From contig CM050446.2 of NCBI GenBank assembly GCA_027563935.2, forward strand, positions 125,628,499 through 125,692,498: a stretch of 64,000 nt of DNA. Direction: 5' to 3'. Origin of the DNA: Costus lasius. Its lineage: Eukaryota > Streptophyta > Magnoliopsida > Zingiberales > Costaceae. Both the position numbers and the translations under genes were made by a program. Each line of letters starts with the position of its first letter. Within the stretch, counting starts at the first letter, position 1. The notes under the pieces were generated by a model that was not told the origin of the DNA, searched no databases, and was given only the letters and a program-made list of their open reading frames with translations. Below, piece after piece: positions 44,390 through 56,400 of the stretch.

Positions 44390-46760
44390 TGGAGTTCAAA
44401 GTGATGCCCTTTGAACTACAAAAGGCCCCTTCTACATCTCATCATCTAATGAATAAGTGTTGACCCCTTTTCTTAGATGATTACGTAGTTGTATATTTGG
44501 GCGATATCGAGGTATTCTCCTTAAGCGTTGAGGCTAGTGTTGAGGGAAAGACCAACTTTATTTGGAGTGGGAGAAATTTTCATTTGTGGTGGATGAGATT
44601 TCTTTCCTTGGTCATAGGATGGACCACGGACAAGTGCACATGGACATGGTAAAAGTCCAACTCATTGCGGAATGACACGCCCCCTCAAATCAAACCGAGT
44701 ATAGAGTTTTCTCGGTGTGGTGAACTTCTATCGAAGGTTCATCAAAGGCTTTTCGAGGAAAGTCTTACCCTCAGTAATCTGCTGAAAGGGAACTCAAAAT
44801 GAATGTGGCTTGATCGACGTCAGTCAGCCTTCTGGGAGTTGAAGGTCTGTATTGCCTCTGACCCGATCCTGAAGTTACCCGACCTCAGTATGTCTTTCGA
44901 GTTTCACACTGATGCTTCGGACCAATGTATCGGTGGTATACCTTTATAGGATGAGCATCCTTTAGCTTTTGGGACTTGAAAGCTAACAGGACTGAGCGAT
45001 AGTATTTCGCCACGAGAAGGAAAAGGTGGTATGGGTCCACTATCTCCGGACGCGGAGAACCTTCTTGAGACACTGAAGTCCGACAACACTACACCACATA
45101 AATGAGATTGTCGGCAAAATAGTCACATTGGCTGGAATTCTTGGGTGAGTTCCAGTTCCAAGGGGAACAGAAATCGGGTAAAACCAATGTGATTCCTGAT
45201 GAGCTCAGTAAACTTAATGCCCTTGTGTGCTGTACCTTATCCAGAGTGAAAAGAGATCTACTTGTCAGATTAAAAGCAGTCTCAGCTTTTGATAGGGAAG
45301 ATCAAAAGCTAAGTTCAGCAGGTTATGTCGGGCATGATCCGACACTACTATCTGGGTCCAGATGATATATCGTGGCCAGAGGCGATAGGCCACTAGTCCC
45401 ATCGATGGGCGGACTGCACCGAGAGCTACTGAGGGAGCTCCATGACAGGCTTTGGGCGAGACATCCAAGACAAAAAGGGATAGTTGTCCTGTCAGCACGA
45501 CTGTGTTATTGGCCCAATACGTGCGCAAACATGGGGATGTATGTCCGCACTTACCAAAATTGCTAGGTAGGTAAGATCGATCGGAGACTAGGGGCAGAGT
45601 TGTTACAACCACTGCCTATTCCCGAGACGTCCTGGACAAGGGTGTCCAAGGACTTTATTGGTGGGTTCCTACAGTTGACGGGATAAGCTCAGTGCCAATA
45701 GTCGTGGATGGATTCTCCATGGACGGAGTCTTTATCCCAGCACTTGAGCAGTGTATAGCAAGGGTTGTTGTAGATCTATTCTTCCAAAATGTAGTGAAAC
45801 ATCTTGGCATCTTAGTGGATATCAAGAGCGATATGGATGCCCGTTATTACTGGACACTATTGAACCACGTTGTTCAATAAAAATTGGTCCAAATTAAGTT
45901 TCTCCATAGCCAATCATCCTCAGACAAATGGACAAACTGAGCGGGTGAATGCTCTTGTAGAAGAATTCCCCCGTCACTTTGTGATCGCCAATCAGCGTGA
46001 TTGGGTGAAGTGGATCGATGTGGCATGGAATGACTACGACTTACACAAGTCAACATCTAAAGGTCCCACCTCATTTGAGCTTCGAGTTAGTGTTGGGGAG
46101 TCAGCCCCTAACCCCCGTTGATGTGGTGCAAGAGGATTCCACGTGGAATTACCCTATGACTCAACAGAAGGCTCGGGAACTAATCAATTTACTCTTAGAG
46201 GCTAGAGATAGCTTGGAGTTGGCTGCACAATGGATGCAAAGGTATGCATACCATCGTTGTTGGAACGAAGAATTAGTCTTGGGCGACTTAGTTCTTCTCT
46301 GACTTACCTCGCAGATCTGTAAGAAGATCTCGGTGAGGGAGACTCACCGGGGTCTTATCCAAAGATACGACGGTCCGTGTGAGATACTGAGTCGAGTGGA
46401 CTCAGTAGCATACCACCTGAAACTCCAATAGAGGATGTAGATGCACCCTACATTCCATGTGAGCTTGAGGAAGCTTCACTGGGATCTGGATGATCCTCCT
46501 CGATCTTTGTCTTACCAAGTCCCACCGATGGTTCGAACAGAGTTCGACCGAAAGATACATGATATTTTATATCACTGGGTTATTGGGGCATAGTAAGCTG
46601 ATCCACATATGAAGTTTCTCATCCGAAGGGATGAATCCCCTATGGAGGAAGCAACCTGGCACAAAGCTTCCGAACAATACTTCTCCGATGGTTCGGATGA
46701 GGTTCGATCTAAGGATTGTTGAGATTTGAGGTTATCGACTCTTAGGTCATAGTTGGGTGA
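44390..46760 (+). pseudogene. Chromovirus pol remnant: RT, RNase H, integrase, chromodomain
   Basis: Remnants in order: VMPFELQKAP and DDYVVVYLGDIEVFS (RT; the catalytic YxDD is altered) at 44400-44520; GVVNFYRRFIKGFSRKV near 44720; FEFHTDASDQCIGGI (RNase H) near 44900; SKDFIGGFLQLTG and VPIVVDGFSMDGVFIP (integrase core) at 45640-45740; HPQTNGQTERVNALVEEF at 45916-45970; YHWVI then KFLIRRDESPMEEATWHKAS (chromodomain) at about 46570-46680. Many stops and frameshifts separate them. The chromodomain in life would target insertion to marked chromatin. Confidence 0.85.
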
Positions 46761-46908
46761 GTAAACAATGGGTGTTTCTCATTCATTGGGAGAGTTATAC
46801 TTGAGGACGAAGCCATCTAGTATGAAGCTTCAAAGCTGGGTGTACGAGGTTGAGCTAAGGGGCTACCTCGAGTCGCCGAGGACGACGACCATCTCAGGTG
46901 GGGGAGAA

Positions 46909-47365
46909 TGTTAGGCCTGTTTTGAAGCCTGGTCCATGCGTGTGGGCTTGCGGCCCAATTTCTAGCGGCAGCTGTTAATGGGATTCGCGGGTTATTGGAT
47001 TCGGGCGGACGGCTTAGCAGGTCGGGCGACCCGTTTGGAGGGGTGACGGCGTCTCTCCACTCCCTCTCCCCGATTTCTTCTCTCCTCTGTCGAGTGCGGC
47101 TCCGGCGAGGGTTCCGGCAGCGACGATGGACTCCGGCAACTTCCCGGTGGGTTGGGTGCAACAGTACGGGATGTGACAGAGCAAAGGGGCGGCGCCTCCT
47201 TTTTCCCTCATCCTCCTCCTTCTTCGACGTCGCCAGTGGTGGAGCCGGCGGACGGTCGTCCGCCGAGTTAACCTCTAACCTCCTCCCATTCCAGCTCCGT
47301 CTAGCGGGTAGATTTTCGGTCGGCGAGTGTTGCTGACCCGCTTTTCTCCTCTCCACCGCGTTCAC
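46909..47365 (+). mobile_element. 3' LTR of the chromovirus, truncated
   Basis: This matches the left LTR until about 47365 (CTTTTCTCCTCTCC...CGCGTTC). It then passes abruptly into unrelated DNA. The missing 3' part of about 0.8 kb shows a deletion at this side. Confidence 0.8.
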
Positions 47366-47839
47366 CACCTCGGCCACTTTCTTTGCATTCACGCTCTCTT
47401 ATCCTTTCTTTGTTTTGTACTCTAATTCACACAAATGGAATAGGGCCGAAAGTACTCTTCTCAATCGAAACAAATACGAATTACCTGAGAGTTAATGGGC
47501 ATATCTAAGAGAATTGGAAATGGAGGCTGCTCCGTTTACGCAATTCCGGAGCGGGAAGGCATGTAAGGTTTGGGGAGGCCTTTCAGTTTACAATGGTTTG
47601 AAGTAAATCAGTGCGTTCTGCCATATGGAAGCCCGAAATTGTCGATCGATTGGGTCTACTCTGTATGCAGGTCTGCAAATATACTTGCAAATTGCCAAAA
47701 AGTCTCCACACAGTCGACACGGCCCGTAACACCAAACTTGGCACGAAGGCAAGTGATAATTAAGTGATAGCAGCATACTCGTGCATGAAAGCTTTTGGAA
47801 CATACAAAAAAAAATTGTGTCATGATTTTCAATAACGGC
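47366..47839. other. Unassigned DNA between LTR fragments
   Basis: No domain or element end is recognised. Confidence 0.35.
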
Positions 47840-48082
47840 TTCAGTGAATTCGAAAACTTCTGGTTAGGATCATCTTGAGTTAAGATGAGCTCATCTGCTA
47901 TCAAAGTGTCAAAATCTACCCTCTTTGTGGTCAATTTGACCTGAAAACGTAAAAATACCGAAACAGATGTAGATTCCATATATGTATCCAAATAAAAGCA
48001 ATTATAAGACTTAAAGTCATGAAATAGGTATGATTTCATTAGTAAAATGACATATAAAACTCTATATAAATTTGTATCAACA
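47840..48082 (-). mobile_element. Fragment of the Athila-type LTR (U3 start), minus strand
   Basis: On the minus strand it starts TGTTGATACAAATTTATATA and runs parallel to 4080-4330. Both copies translate similarly (FHDFK then LLMKS and QDDPN motifs), which first looked like a conserved exon. Because 4080 lies at the start of an LTR, the similarity is better explained by shared transposon sequence. Confidence 0.65.
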
Positions 48083-48849
48083 GAACCTATGGCCGCTCCT
48101 CTCAATCACTCTTTTTTCATAAAATTCTTTTCTCTTCAATAGAAGTCTAAAGATAAAGTGAACTTAATATCTTCCCATTCTTCTACACGATGAAGAGCCA
48201 TGATAGAGTAGTGCACTAGAATGCTTTAAGTCCATTACCCCTATACAAAGTCACAATCCACAAAGGCTTAATAAGGTACATGCTGTTCTTATTATTTAGC
48301 TTAGATTAGTTGTCATATCAAATTATCAATTCATATCACTCGCCAATTTATGTTGTTTCAAATGTCTTTCACGTTCACCTTCTTCCCATATGTTCTTTTC
48401 ACAATTTGCATCCCATGTTTGCATCGCCTGTCGAATGGGTCCATCATTTATGGGTTTGGATATCCAGGAACAAAGTTATACATGCCAAGAAGATAATTTA
48501 ACCCTAAACTAAGGTTTTAAATCTTGGCTTATACTAATATGAAAATTGTAACAGAAGCTCCTGAAATGGAACCAAGTAATTCGTTAGTCTGTGTTTTCTA
48601 CTGTCTCATCCATTAAAATTTATGGGGTATTCTTTGTTCGAAGTCAAGCCGTTGACCTATGACGTAGCATGGTCACAAGAACGTCCAAAGACAAATGTAA
48701 TTTTACATGATAGAGAACCTCAATCCCTTTAACTATGCACAAATCCAATATACATATACACAACTCACGGAGATTTTCTACGATATTCATGCAACAGCCT
48801 CATAGCACCACATTGATCATAGAATATAAAAATAAGACTAAAAAAATAC
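48083..48849. other. DNA downstream of the DEG2 fragment, no exon found
   Basis: The next DEG2 exon, expected to encode the start of the protease domain, is not present on either strand here. The sequence is AT-rich and has no recognised element. Confidence 0.45.
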
Positions 48850-49626
48850 CTTAACAACAGCATTAAGGAAAGCCGAATCTTGAATATTTCCAATGTCATT
48901 AACCTGAGATTGAGCAACAATATGTTCCATCGGTGAACTTTATACAAAGAGCAACGCTATGGCCACTTTTAGAAAATATAACACCAAAAAAAAAAAGATT
49001 ATACAGAAGAAAACAAACTACAATTCAAATAGTAAAATATTCATAAATGAATATCGGTTATATTCAACATAAGCACTTTAACTTGCATCGAAAGGGGAAC
49101 AAAAAGGATAACAAATATAGCATGCCTGAGGCTCTTTGAGATCATAAACCACACCCCTATCCCTCTGTGCTCCAATCGACTTGAACACACTCGTCTGTGA
49201 CTGTGGCTGCGACCTTCCTACATCTCCCCTACTAACATCGCATGGCAAGTAGGCTCTCTCATCTTTCCCTCTTCCAGGAAACCTCTTCTGAGAAACCCCT
49301 TCCACCTGAAACTAATTAAAAGACATATTATATCAAAATTTACAAAGCAAAAAAAAAAAAAAAAAAAAAAATGAAATTCCTTCTCTCGTATAGTAATCCA
49401 AACCACACAAACAAGAGAACCGGCATGAAGATATAATATCTGCGGATTGATTTTCTACCTGTTCGTTCTTGCTGCGATTGAAATTGTCTTTGCTAAGAGA
49501 CTGGCGCCAGGAGGCATAATGCCCGTGGAAACAGGAGAAAGTAGATCTGCGGAAGGAGAAAGATGAGTAGGGGAAGGAGGAGAAGGAGCAAGAAGGAGAG
49601 GCGATGACCGCACTCATGGCTGCCAT
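48850..49626 (-). pseudogene. DEG2: DEG2-type chloroplast serine protease, 5' exons only
   Basis: Three exons join in phase 0: 49459-49626 (ATG 49624-49626), 49126-49305 and 48850-48903, giving 134 residues. The first 56 residues are Ser/Phe-rich with few acidic residues, like a plastid transit peptide. The second exon (KRFPGRGKDERAYLP... TSVFKSIGAQ) and third (VNDIGNIQDSAFLNAVVK) match the N-terminal linker and the conserved block just before the protease domain of plant DEG2, a stromal-side thylakoid protease of about 600 residues. The intron between exons 2 and 3 appears to use a GC donor (CAG|GCATGC). The trypsin-like and PDZ domains are absent; a truncated LTR and other debris follow. 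It is therefore probably a broken gene or duplicated 5' fragment. Confidence 0.72.
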
Positions 49627-52600
49627 TCCTTTGTCGATGGAGATTGCCCAGGAAGAGAGGGATGGGCCTAACAGCCGGGGTTTAGGAGAGAGCCAAGCCC
49701 CGGCCCTTATCCTCAGCTGATATTTATTAATATTATACTACGAGTGCATAAGTTGGAAGTAGTCATGTGCGTCTCGCGTGAGTGGAAAGTGTTATCTATT
49801 ATTCCTATAATATGTTTAAATTAATGCCTCTTAGTACTTTAGTAGACATGCCATACAAATTTTACTTCTTCATTTTTTTTATTTGTATTTGTATTTTTTA
49901 TTCTCTATTTTTTTTTATTTTTTTATTTTATTTTTTATGTTTTATTTCAACAAATAATAAAACGAAATATGATAACAGTCTAGCAGATGGACTATACATG
50001 CATGCAACCACGTGTAAATACATTATAAAATTTAATTATTTATACAAATATTTTCTTATTAACACACAATGATGACATAAGCTCCTTTAAATTTATAAGA
50101 AAATTTTAGATGCGGTCTATTATTTTTGCATAATTTTTAAAAGAAATGGACATTTGGTCAGTAGTATGATTTTCGTTCAAATTCTCGGAATGCCCCGCTA
50201 CTCATGATTTTTTTTTTTTTTTTTTTTGGAAATTCCAATTAAGATGATATACTATTACATATAATACTTAGGCGCCCAATTATGAAAATTGGAGCGTGTT
50301 TCTGCGCTCTCCAAACTGTCATGCTCATGTGTGTGACATGTGGCACATGTGTTAGTGAAAAAAAATATATATAATCGTTAGAAAAAAAATATGATACGAA
50401 GATATAAAAACATTAAAAATTATACAATATTTTTTAAAAAAAAATAATTTTAAATTTTAATTTGATATTAGTTCTATTTTTTATTTTACTCAAGAATCAT
50501 TTGATGTGTATTCTTCTGTATTTATTGTGAATATTTCTTAGGATATATTTTTAATGCCTTTTAAATTTTATCTCAACAAATTAAATTTGAGGAAAATATT
50601 TTATCACTTCTTTCTTTCATTTTCTCCTAAGATGATGAAAAAAATATATTGTTTTTTTAGTTTTACCCTCTAAAAATATGGGTGTAGAAATGAAACTATT
50701 GGTGGATCATAATTTAGTGAAAAATTATCCGAATCCTTTACCCACATTGTGGAATAATGTATTTTTCTTTTACAAGTTCTGAAATTCCTTCTACTTAACT
50801 CTTGTGCGTTATTTAACCTTCATTCATCAAGCCATGTTCAATAATATTAATAGAAAACTCGATTAAGCCTCGGATCATTAGGTCATTAGACCACTCATCG
50901 ATTAAAAAAAAAATTGAGTTTTGTATAATATATGATAAATGTGAAAAGGTTAGAATTGCATACTAAATAGTAAATTCGATAAGATGCAAAAAATGTATAA
51001 ATAAAATGTTATCATTGGATGAAGTATAACTCTAATAATACGTTCCAACAATTGAGCCAAAATGATTTAGTAAACTACTAATAATGTTGAGAGAACGAGT
51101 ATGAATTACATTGTGTTACCTAGATCTAAATGCATAATATTGGTTGGAGCTTCACTAGCATTATGAACATCTCACCCACTTAAGGAATCACGAGAAAAGA
51201 TCTATTTGAATATTCTTTTTTCAAGTATATTATTGTCTTATGCTGATTGTCGTTGCAGTTTATCTTGCCCTGAGCTCATATGTTACAGTTTGAGCAAATA
51301 CTTGAGCTCGTATCTCCTTGACTATAATGATAAATGACTTTTATCTTAAAAGGGAAGAGATTTTATATATGGCAACCATGAGTCGAGGACTTAAGCATGG
51401 AGACTTTGGTAGGTCAATGGGGTCTCCAAAATTTGACCATTCTAGATTGTCTTGAGCGAACCAGCAACGTTGTCAAGGGGCTAGATGAGTGAGCTATCTT
51501 TTAAGTATTTCAAGAAAGTTACTGAGCCCTATCCTATCTTGAGGTTCACGGTAGGTGAAGAGCTTCTAAGGGTTTTTACTACACACAAAAAAGGTAGGTT
51601 TTATAGTTATTAAAGATTTCTAAACTCTCCGCGATACCTATGAGGGAAATAATGATTTCTCACAACAAACAACCAAAACACATTTATTCCTAAAAATTAA
51701 TACATATGGAACATGGAAGAATGCAACAGATGGAATTGGCTATAAGATCTTATAACTTGTATGGAGAATGCATAATGCCAACGACTTCTCATCTCACTAG
51801 CAATTCTTCCATTTTAAAAAATAAATTTAGTAGAAGCTTAAGGGCTCTTAGAAATTGCTTTAAATTCATTAGACATAAGTATGAGCTAGGCTTAAGATAT
51901 ACTGAGGTGCAAAAAAATGATGGAGGATCTTAGAGCTTACACTGAGTTTACTTAGACGAAAAACTAAAAGGAAAGAATGGGAAACATTGAATCTAGACAA
52001 AAAATACTAATAGATTCAATGTGTTTTATATTCTTTCTTCCTAGTTTGTCATTCAAGGAAACACAACCTAAAATATAGTTCAACCTAAAGGCTTCCAAGA
52101 GAGCCATAAAACAAAGCTTAAGGGCGTACAAATATTATTAAGTCAAATTTTAGAGTTTTTGAGATGTCGTTAGAGCAATCATATAAGTTAGGTTTGAAAC
52201 ATCCTATGACATAATTTACTAATGAGTCACACTAGAGCTTCCAAGTATAAGTTTACCTAAGATATTACAAGGAAGTGTCCTTTTGTTATGGTTAAGAGTG
52301 GGGGAGGGCTAGTGTGGCTTAGCCAAAGGGCTTATGAAATGATTAAGCGGTTTATAAAATGGCCTTAAGACAAAGCTTAAGGGCTTTTGGATATGATCTT
52401 AGGCTCACGAATATGAGTAGGCTACAAGTATATCTATCAATATATATGTTGATTCATTGTATGTTTAGTGCGATGTATCTTCTCAGTTAATCAACTCAAA
52501 CTCTAGTAGGCTACTTCTTTCCACGATTTTATGGTGAGAATCATTCGTGTTGCCCTCATGAAGCTGCCACAGTTCAAGGGTCACTACGAAGTGTGGTTCA

Positions 52601-53498
52601 ACAACCTGGTCCGCTATTAATGTACAAGAATCTACACCAGTAAGAAGAAATGACCATGCGTGATCTCAAGAAGGAATTAAATAAAACCTTAACTTTTATC
52701 ACATCAACAGAATAGTGCCACTTGAAATGAAACCAAATTATCCAAGCAAATATCTTCTAGCACGACAATTCGGAGATCCAAAATAACATTCTCAATTCTT
52801 CGTATACTCATGAAGCATTTTTTACTTCCCTTGATTCAGGATTACTAGAATATAAACCAATTAAATCTGGATTACAGTAGCATTCCGTCACGTCTTTCTG
52901 CTGTATGTTGTCCCTCTCGTTGTAACAGGAAAAGTGCCCAATAAAAGCAGTGCAGTTGGATGGTCAATTGGGCCAAGCGATCAGCCTGGACCAACTAAGG
53001 TATGAGAATTAAACCAAATCAAACTTGTACAGTCTGATGGCATAATGGAAAAAATATATATATTTGCTAATTGACAGAAACATGCCAAACGAATATGCTA
53101 CATGGCATAGTTTGTGCTCTAGGGATGAAAACATTGATTACTCAGGTTTTAAAGTCTCAACAACGATGAACAAAATGGGTATATCATTATTCTGAAATAG
53201 TTATTCAATAATAGGCTCCCCTTCATGATTCCGCACAAAACGATGCATTGCTTACAATGGCATTCACATTTTCAGCAATCATTATCCCGAAAGAAGATTT
53301 CCAGTAATGTTTTTCGGTGTTCTTTTAGCTCATTAAAACATACCAGAATACATCTAATAAAATATAAATTTCGTATGGATATCACATAGTTCTGAAAAAT
53401 TCAAAAGATCATTTCCATGCACCATGGAAGAAATGACATATAAGTAATTAAAAACATATGTACCCGAAGGAATCAAGTATTACCCAAAAGGGCCAATG
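49627..53498. other. Intergenic region between DEG2 fragment and NUP107 3' end
   Basis: The first approximately 100 bases upstream of the DEG2 start could hold its promoter and leader. The rest is AT-rich with T-runs (49880-49940, 50209-50227) and short frames without recognisable domains. The region 51250-52700 is less AT-rich but gives no family match. The NUP107 3' UTR lies within its right end. Confidence 0.45.
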
Positions 53499-56400
53499 TC
53501 ACACTTCCAAAGAATCAGTGATACACCCGTCTTCTTCAAACTCCATTAAATATAATGAACATTCCCTTTCAAACAATAAAAATTCCTGAGGAAAAAAAAT
53601 CCATGATCATCTAATTGTTGCTATAAATGTTTCAAGAGATGGCGAACGCCTCAATAACAGTTCAAATGGATGCAGATATCACAATTAAGTGTATTTATAC
53701 ATTCTCGAGTAAGATGAGAACAATACCTCTAACTGGCGACGGCTAAATAAGTGCAGCATTCTGCAGTCGGACGACGCAACTAATTCAATTAATGCATCAC
53801 GATGGCCTTTTAAATCACCAGTTTCAGCAAGAGAAACTGATACCTACCAGTCAACGAAGATAAGGTCAATAAAGCTGCCCAGGCTAGTAAGCATTTAAAG
53901 GAACATAAACCATTTGGAAATTGGAACGAAAAGCTACAGAAATACGTTAAGCTTTTCAACCAACCTGCATACATCGGAGAATAATCTCTGGTAAGCAGCA
54001 TTGACGGCAAAGTCCTTTCACTATGTAGTTAGCTGCGCTTCTCGAGGAATCATCCTGGAAATACCATGCATCAAGCCGAGATATCTCCATTGTCACTCCA
54101 GCTTGAAACCGATTAAGTTCACCTGCTTAAGTATTATTGATTATCTGAACCAGAAATAAAGCAATACTCAAATAAAGGTACATCCAGTGAGTGATGCTAT
54201 CCCACACCTTTGCAGCCGGCTGCAATTATAGTAGCCAGAAGACCTCCATCATTAGCCTCATGGAGTCCAAGCCCATCACCATTCACTGCCAAGCAGCTAA
54301 GCTCTACTTCAATGCAATAGTTGTCACCCGAAGAAATAGCAACATTGACCTGAAAATTCAATGATAATAGCAAAAAAGCTTGAAAAATTATAGATTACCA
54401 GCTCCAAACAAAGAACAGTTAAGAGCAACGCACTAAGGCAGTCACAAGCATCTTGCATAAAATAATAAAAACAAGTGACAATGACCAAGCCAGCCAGATT
54501 CAGAATTTCACGTCACTGAAGAATCAAACAGCGAATATTTAAAAAATATACTAAAATTCCTACTTAAATTACATAGTCTCAAATTGTTTGATTGAATATA
54601 AAAGATTAAAAAATTCAATTAAAAATGAGAACAATCAAAATCTGGACAATCCAACCATGCAAAGAATAGATAAGACTGCAATTCCTTAAATAGCTAGTAC
54701 TCAAAAGTGCCAATTGTTAAGTAACAAACTAAACAGTTCAGGCACCAGAAACCACGTAAGAGATCAAACACTTCCAATAAATTATTAACACTGTTCTTTA
54801 AGGTCCAGTTTCTTTAATTTCTATCTAAAAATGATTTGAACAGGTTGTTAGAAAAACTAAAAAATATCCAATGTTTTTTTTTCTCAAGCTTTCAATAAGT
54901 AATATATGTTGGATGAATTAAATCATTAGAGATAATTGACAAACATCCACATGTTATTCAAAAGATAAATTAGCAATTCAATGAGATTTCATCAACAAAC
55001 AAGGACTTCACTGCAGATATGTAGGAGATAAGTCCCCTATTAAGAACCTGAGGCAAGAGAATGAAATCCTGACAAATTGAAGTCCATTAATTTTACATGC
55101 AAAGACTGCAAAGAATAAGAAAAGAGAAATAAACATGTACCCTTAACTCACGCTTCACTACATCATCCTCGCTCACTAACGAATAAAGTGCACTAGTCAG
55201 CGTTGTACAAGAGGTAGCATCAGGGATCATGCATTCACCAGAAGGCAGACAGAGCATTGCTGTAGCATGCAATACAATAAAAACATGTTCTGTGGTATCA
55301 TACGCGCTGTTATGAGCTGCGTTCAGCCATGGGCTTCCTTCTCCTAAATCAAGAAAGAAAAAAAAGATAACTAAAAATTACAAGTTAATTAGCATTCATA
55401 AGTTCATTTTAGAAATAGCTTCCTAACAGTTTGCTCAAAAAGTAGAAAACAAATTTATCAATCAAAACAAGAAAGAAAAGTATATCAATATTGATTCCAC
55501 GAGAAAAACTTCGAGTAAGTTTGATAAAATTCAAATGATACGAGTACTTCAAAGTTAAAACTACGGTTCTAAATATGGATCTATACTAGTTTACGAGGCG
55601 TGCGAAAAATTAATGATAATCAAAATTAATTTTGACCATGAAATAAAAATTGGAAAACAAAAAAATTATTAATTAAGTAGCGTGCGAGCTTTCATACAAA
55701 GGAAAGAAAATAAAATTTTGACAAAGAAAGAATTAAATTATCAAATGTCCAAATAAGAAAAGGAAAAAGGGAAAATATGGAATCTGGTAGCCTCAAAATT
55801 AGAAATAAAAATAATAAAAAATTTATAGATGGAATAAATCAAAGGAAATTTGATTTAACGTGAGCAATAACCACGTTCAGCCAAACATAGAAAACAGAAT
55901 CGTGGATCTGCATGATAGCAATTAAAAAGGGAAATAATAAATTGAAAGAAATTAATGTAAAGGTGATTCTTTATAAAAAGGGAGTAGAAACAAGAGAAGG
56001 AGGCGCTGGGCTAATAAGAAGGAGGGAGAACTCTCTCTGACAAAAAAAAAAAATCTCTCACGCATAAAACAGGAGGCTGAGGACTCGTAGCAAAACAGAG
56101 AGGGTGCAGCCAAGAGGGGAGCGGCGGCTAGTAAAGAATTGCAGAGGGAGAAATTGAGAGCTCTCAAAGCTCTCGGCAACATCACAAAGAAGGGGAGCGG
56201 CGGCATTAAAAGCAAGTGGCGACACAAAATTAAAAAAGAGGGCGCTCACACAAATAAAAGGGTCCTCGGCGTATAGAAATAGAGGAGGTCTTGGCGACGG
56301 CTGAAATTGAGAGCTTTGAGCTCTCGGCAACAACACAAGGAAGAGAGGGCGGCTCAAAATCCAAGGCGAGAAGGGCTGGAAACAAAGAGAAATTGAGAGC

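Larger units (their letters stand above)
42830..47365 (+). mobile_element. Degenerate chromovirus (Ty3/gypsy with chromodomain), gag deleted
   Basis: A long GC-rich LTR starts TGTTAGGCCCG at 42830. A second copy starts TGTTAGGCCTG at 46909, right after the polypurine tract GGTGGGGGAGAA (46897-46908), and is cut off at 47365. The two copies match over about 500 bp, apart from a gap around 42990-43045 and single-base changes. Between them lie RT, RNase H, integrase and chromodomain remnants in the normal order, but no gag or protease. The truncated right LTR leaves no target duplication. Confidence 0.85.

Noticed and set aside
49333..49458. Extension of the DEG2 first exon into a poly-Phe stretch
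   Set aside because: A good GT donor at 49458 and an AG at 49306 frame this as an intron; the Phe run is the translation of a poly-T tract.
51706..51933. 75-codon plus-strand frame in the DEG2-NUP107 intergenic region
   Set aside because: It has no recognisable domain, no splice context and ordinary composition for AT-rich spacer.
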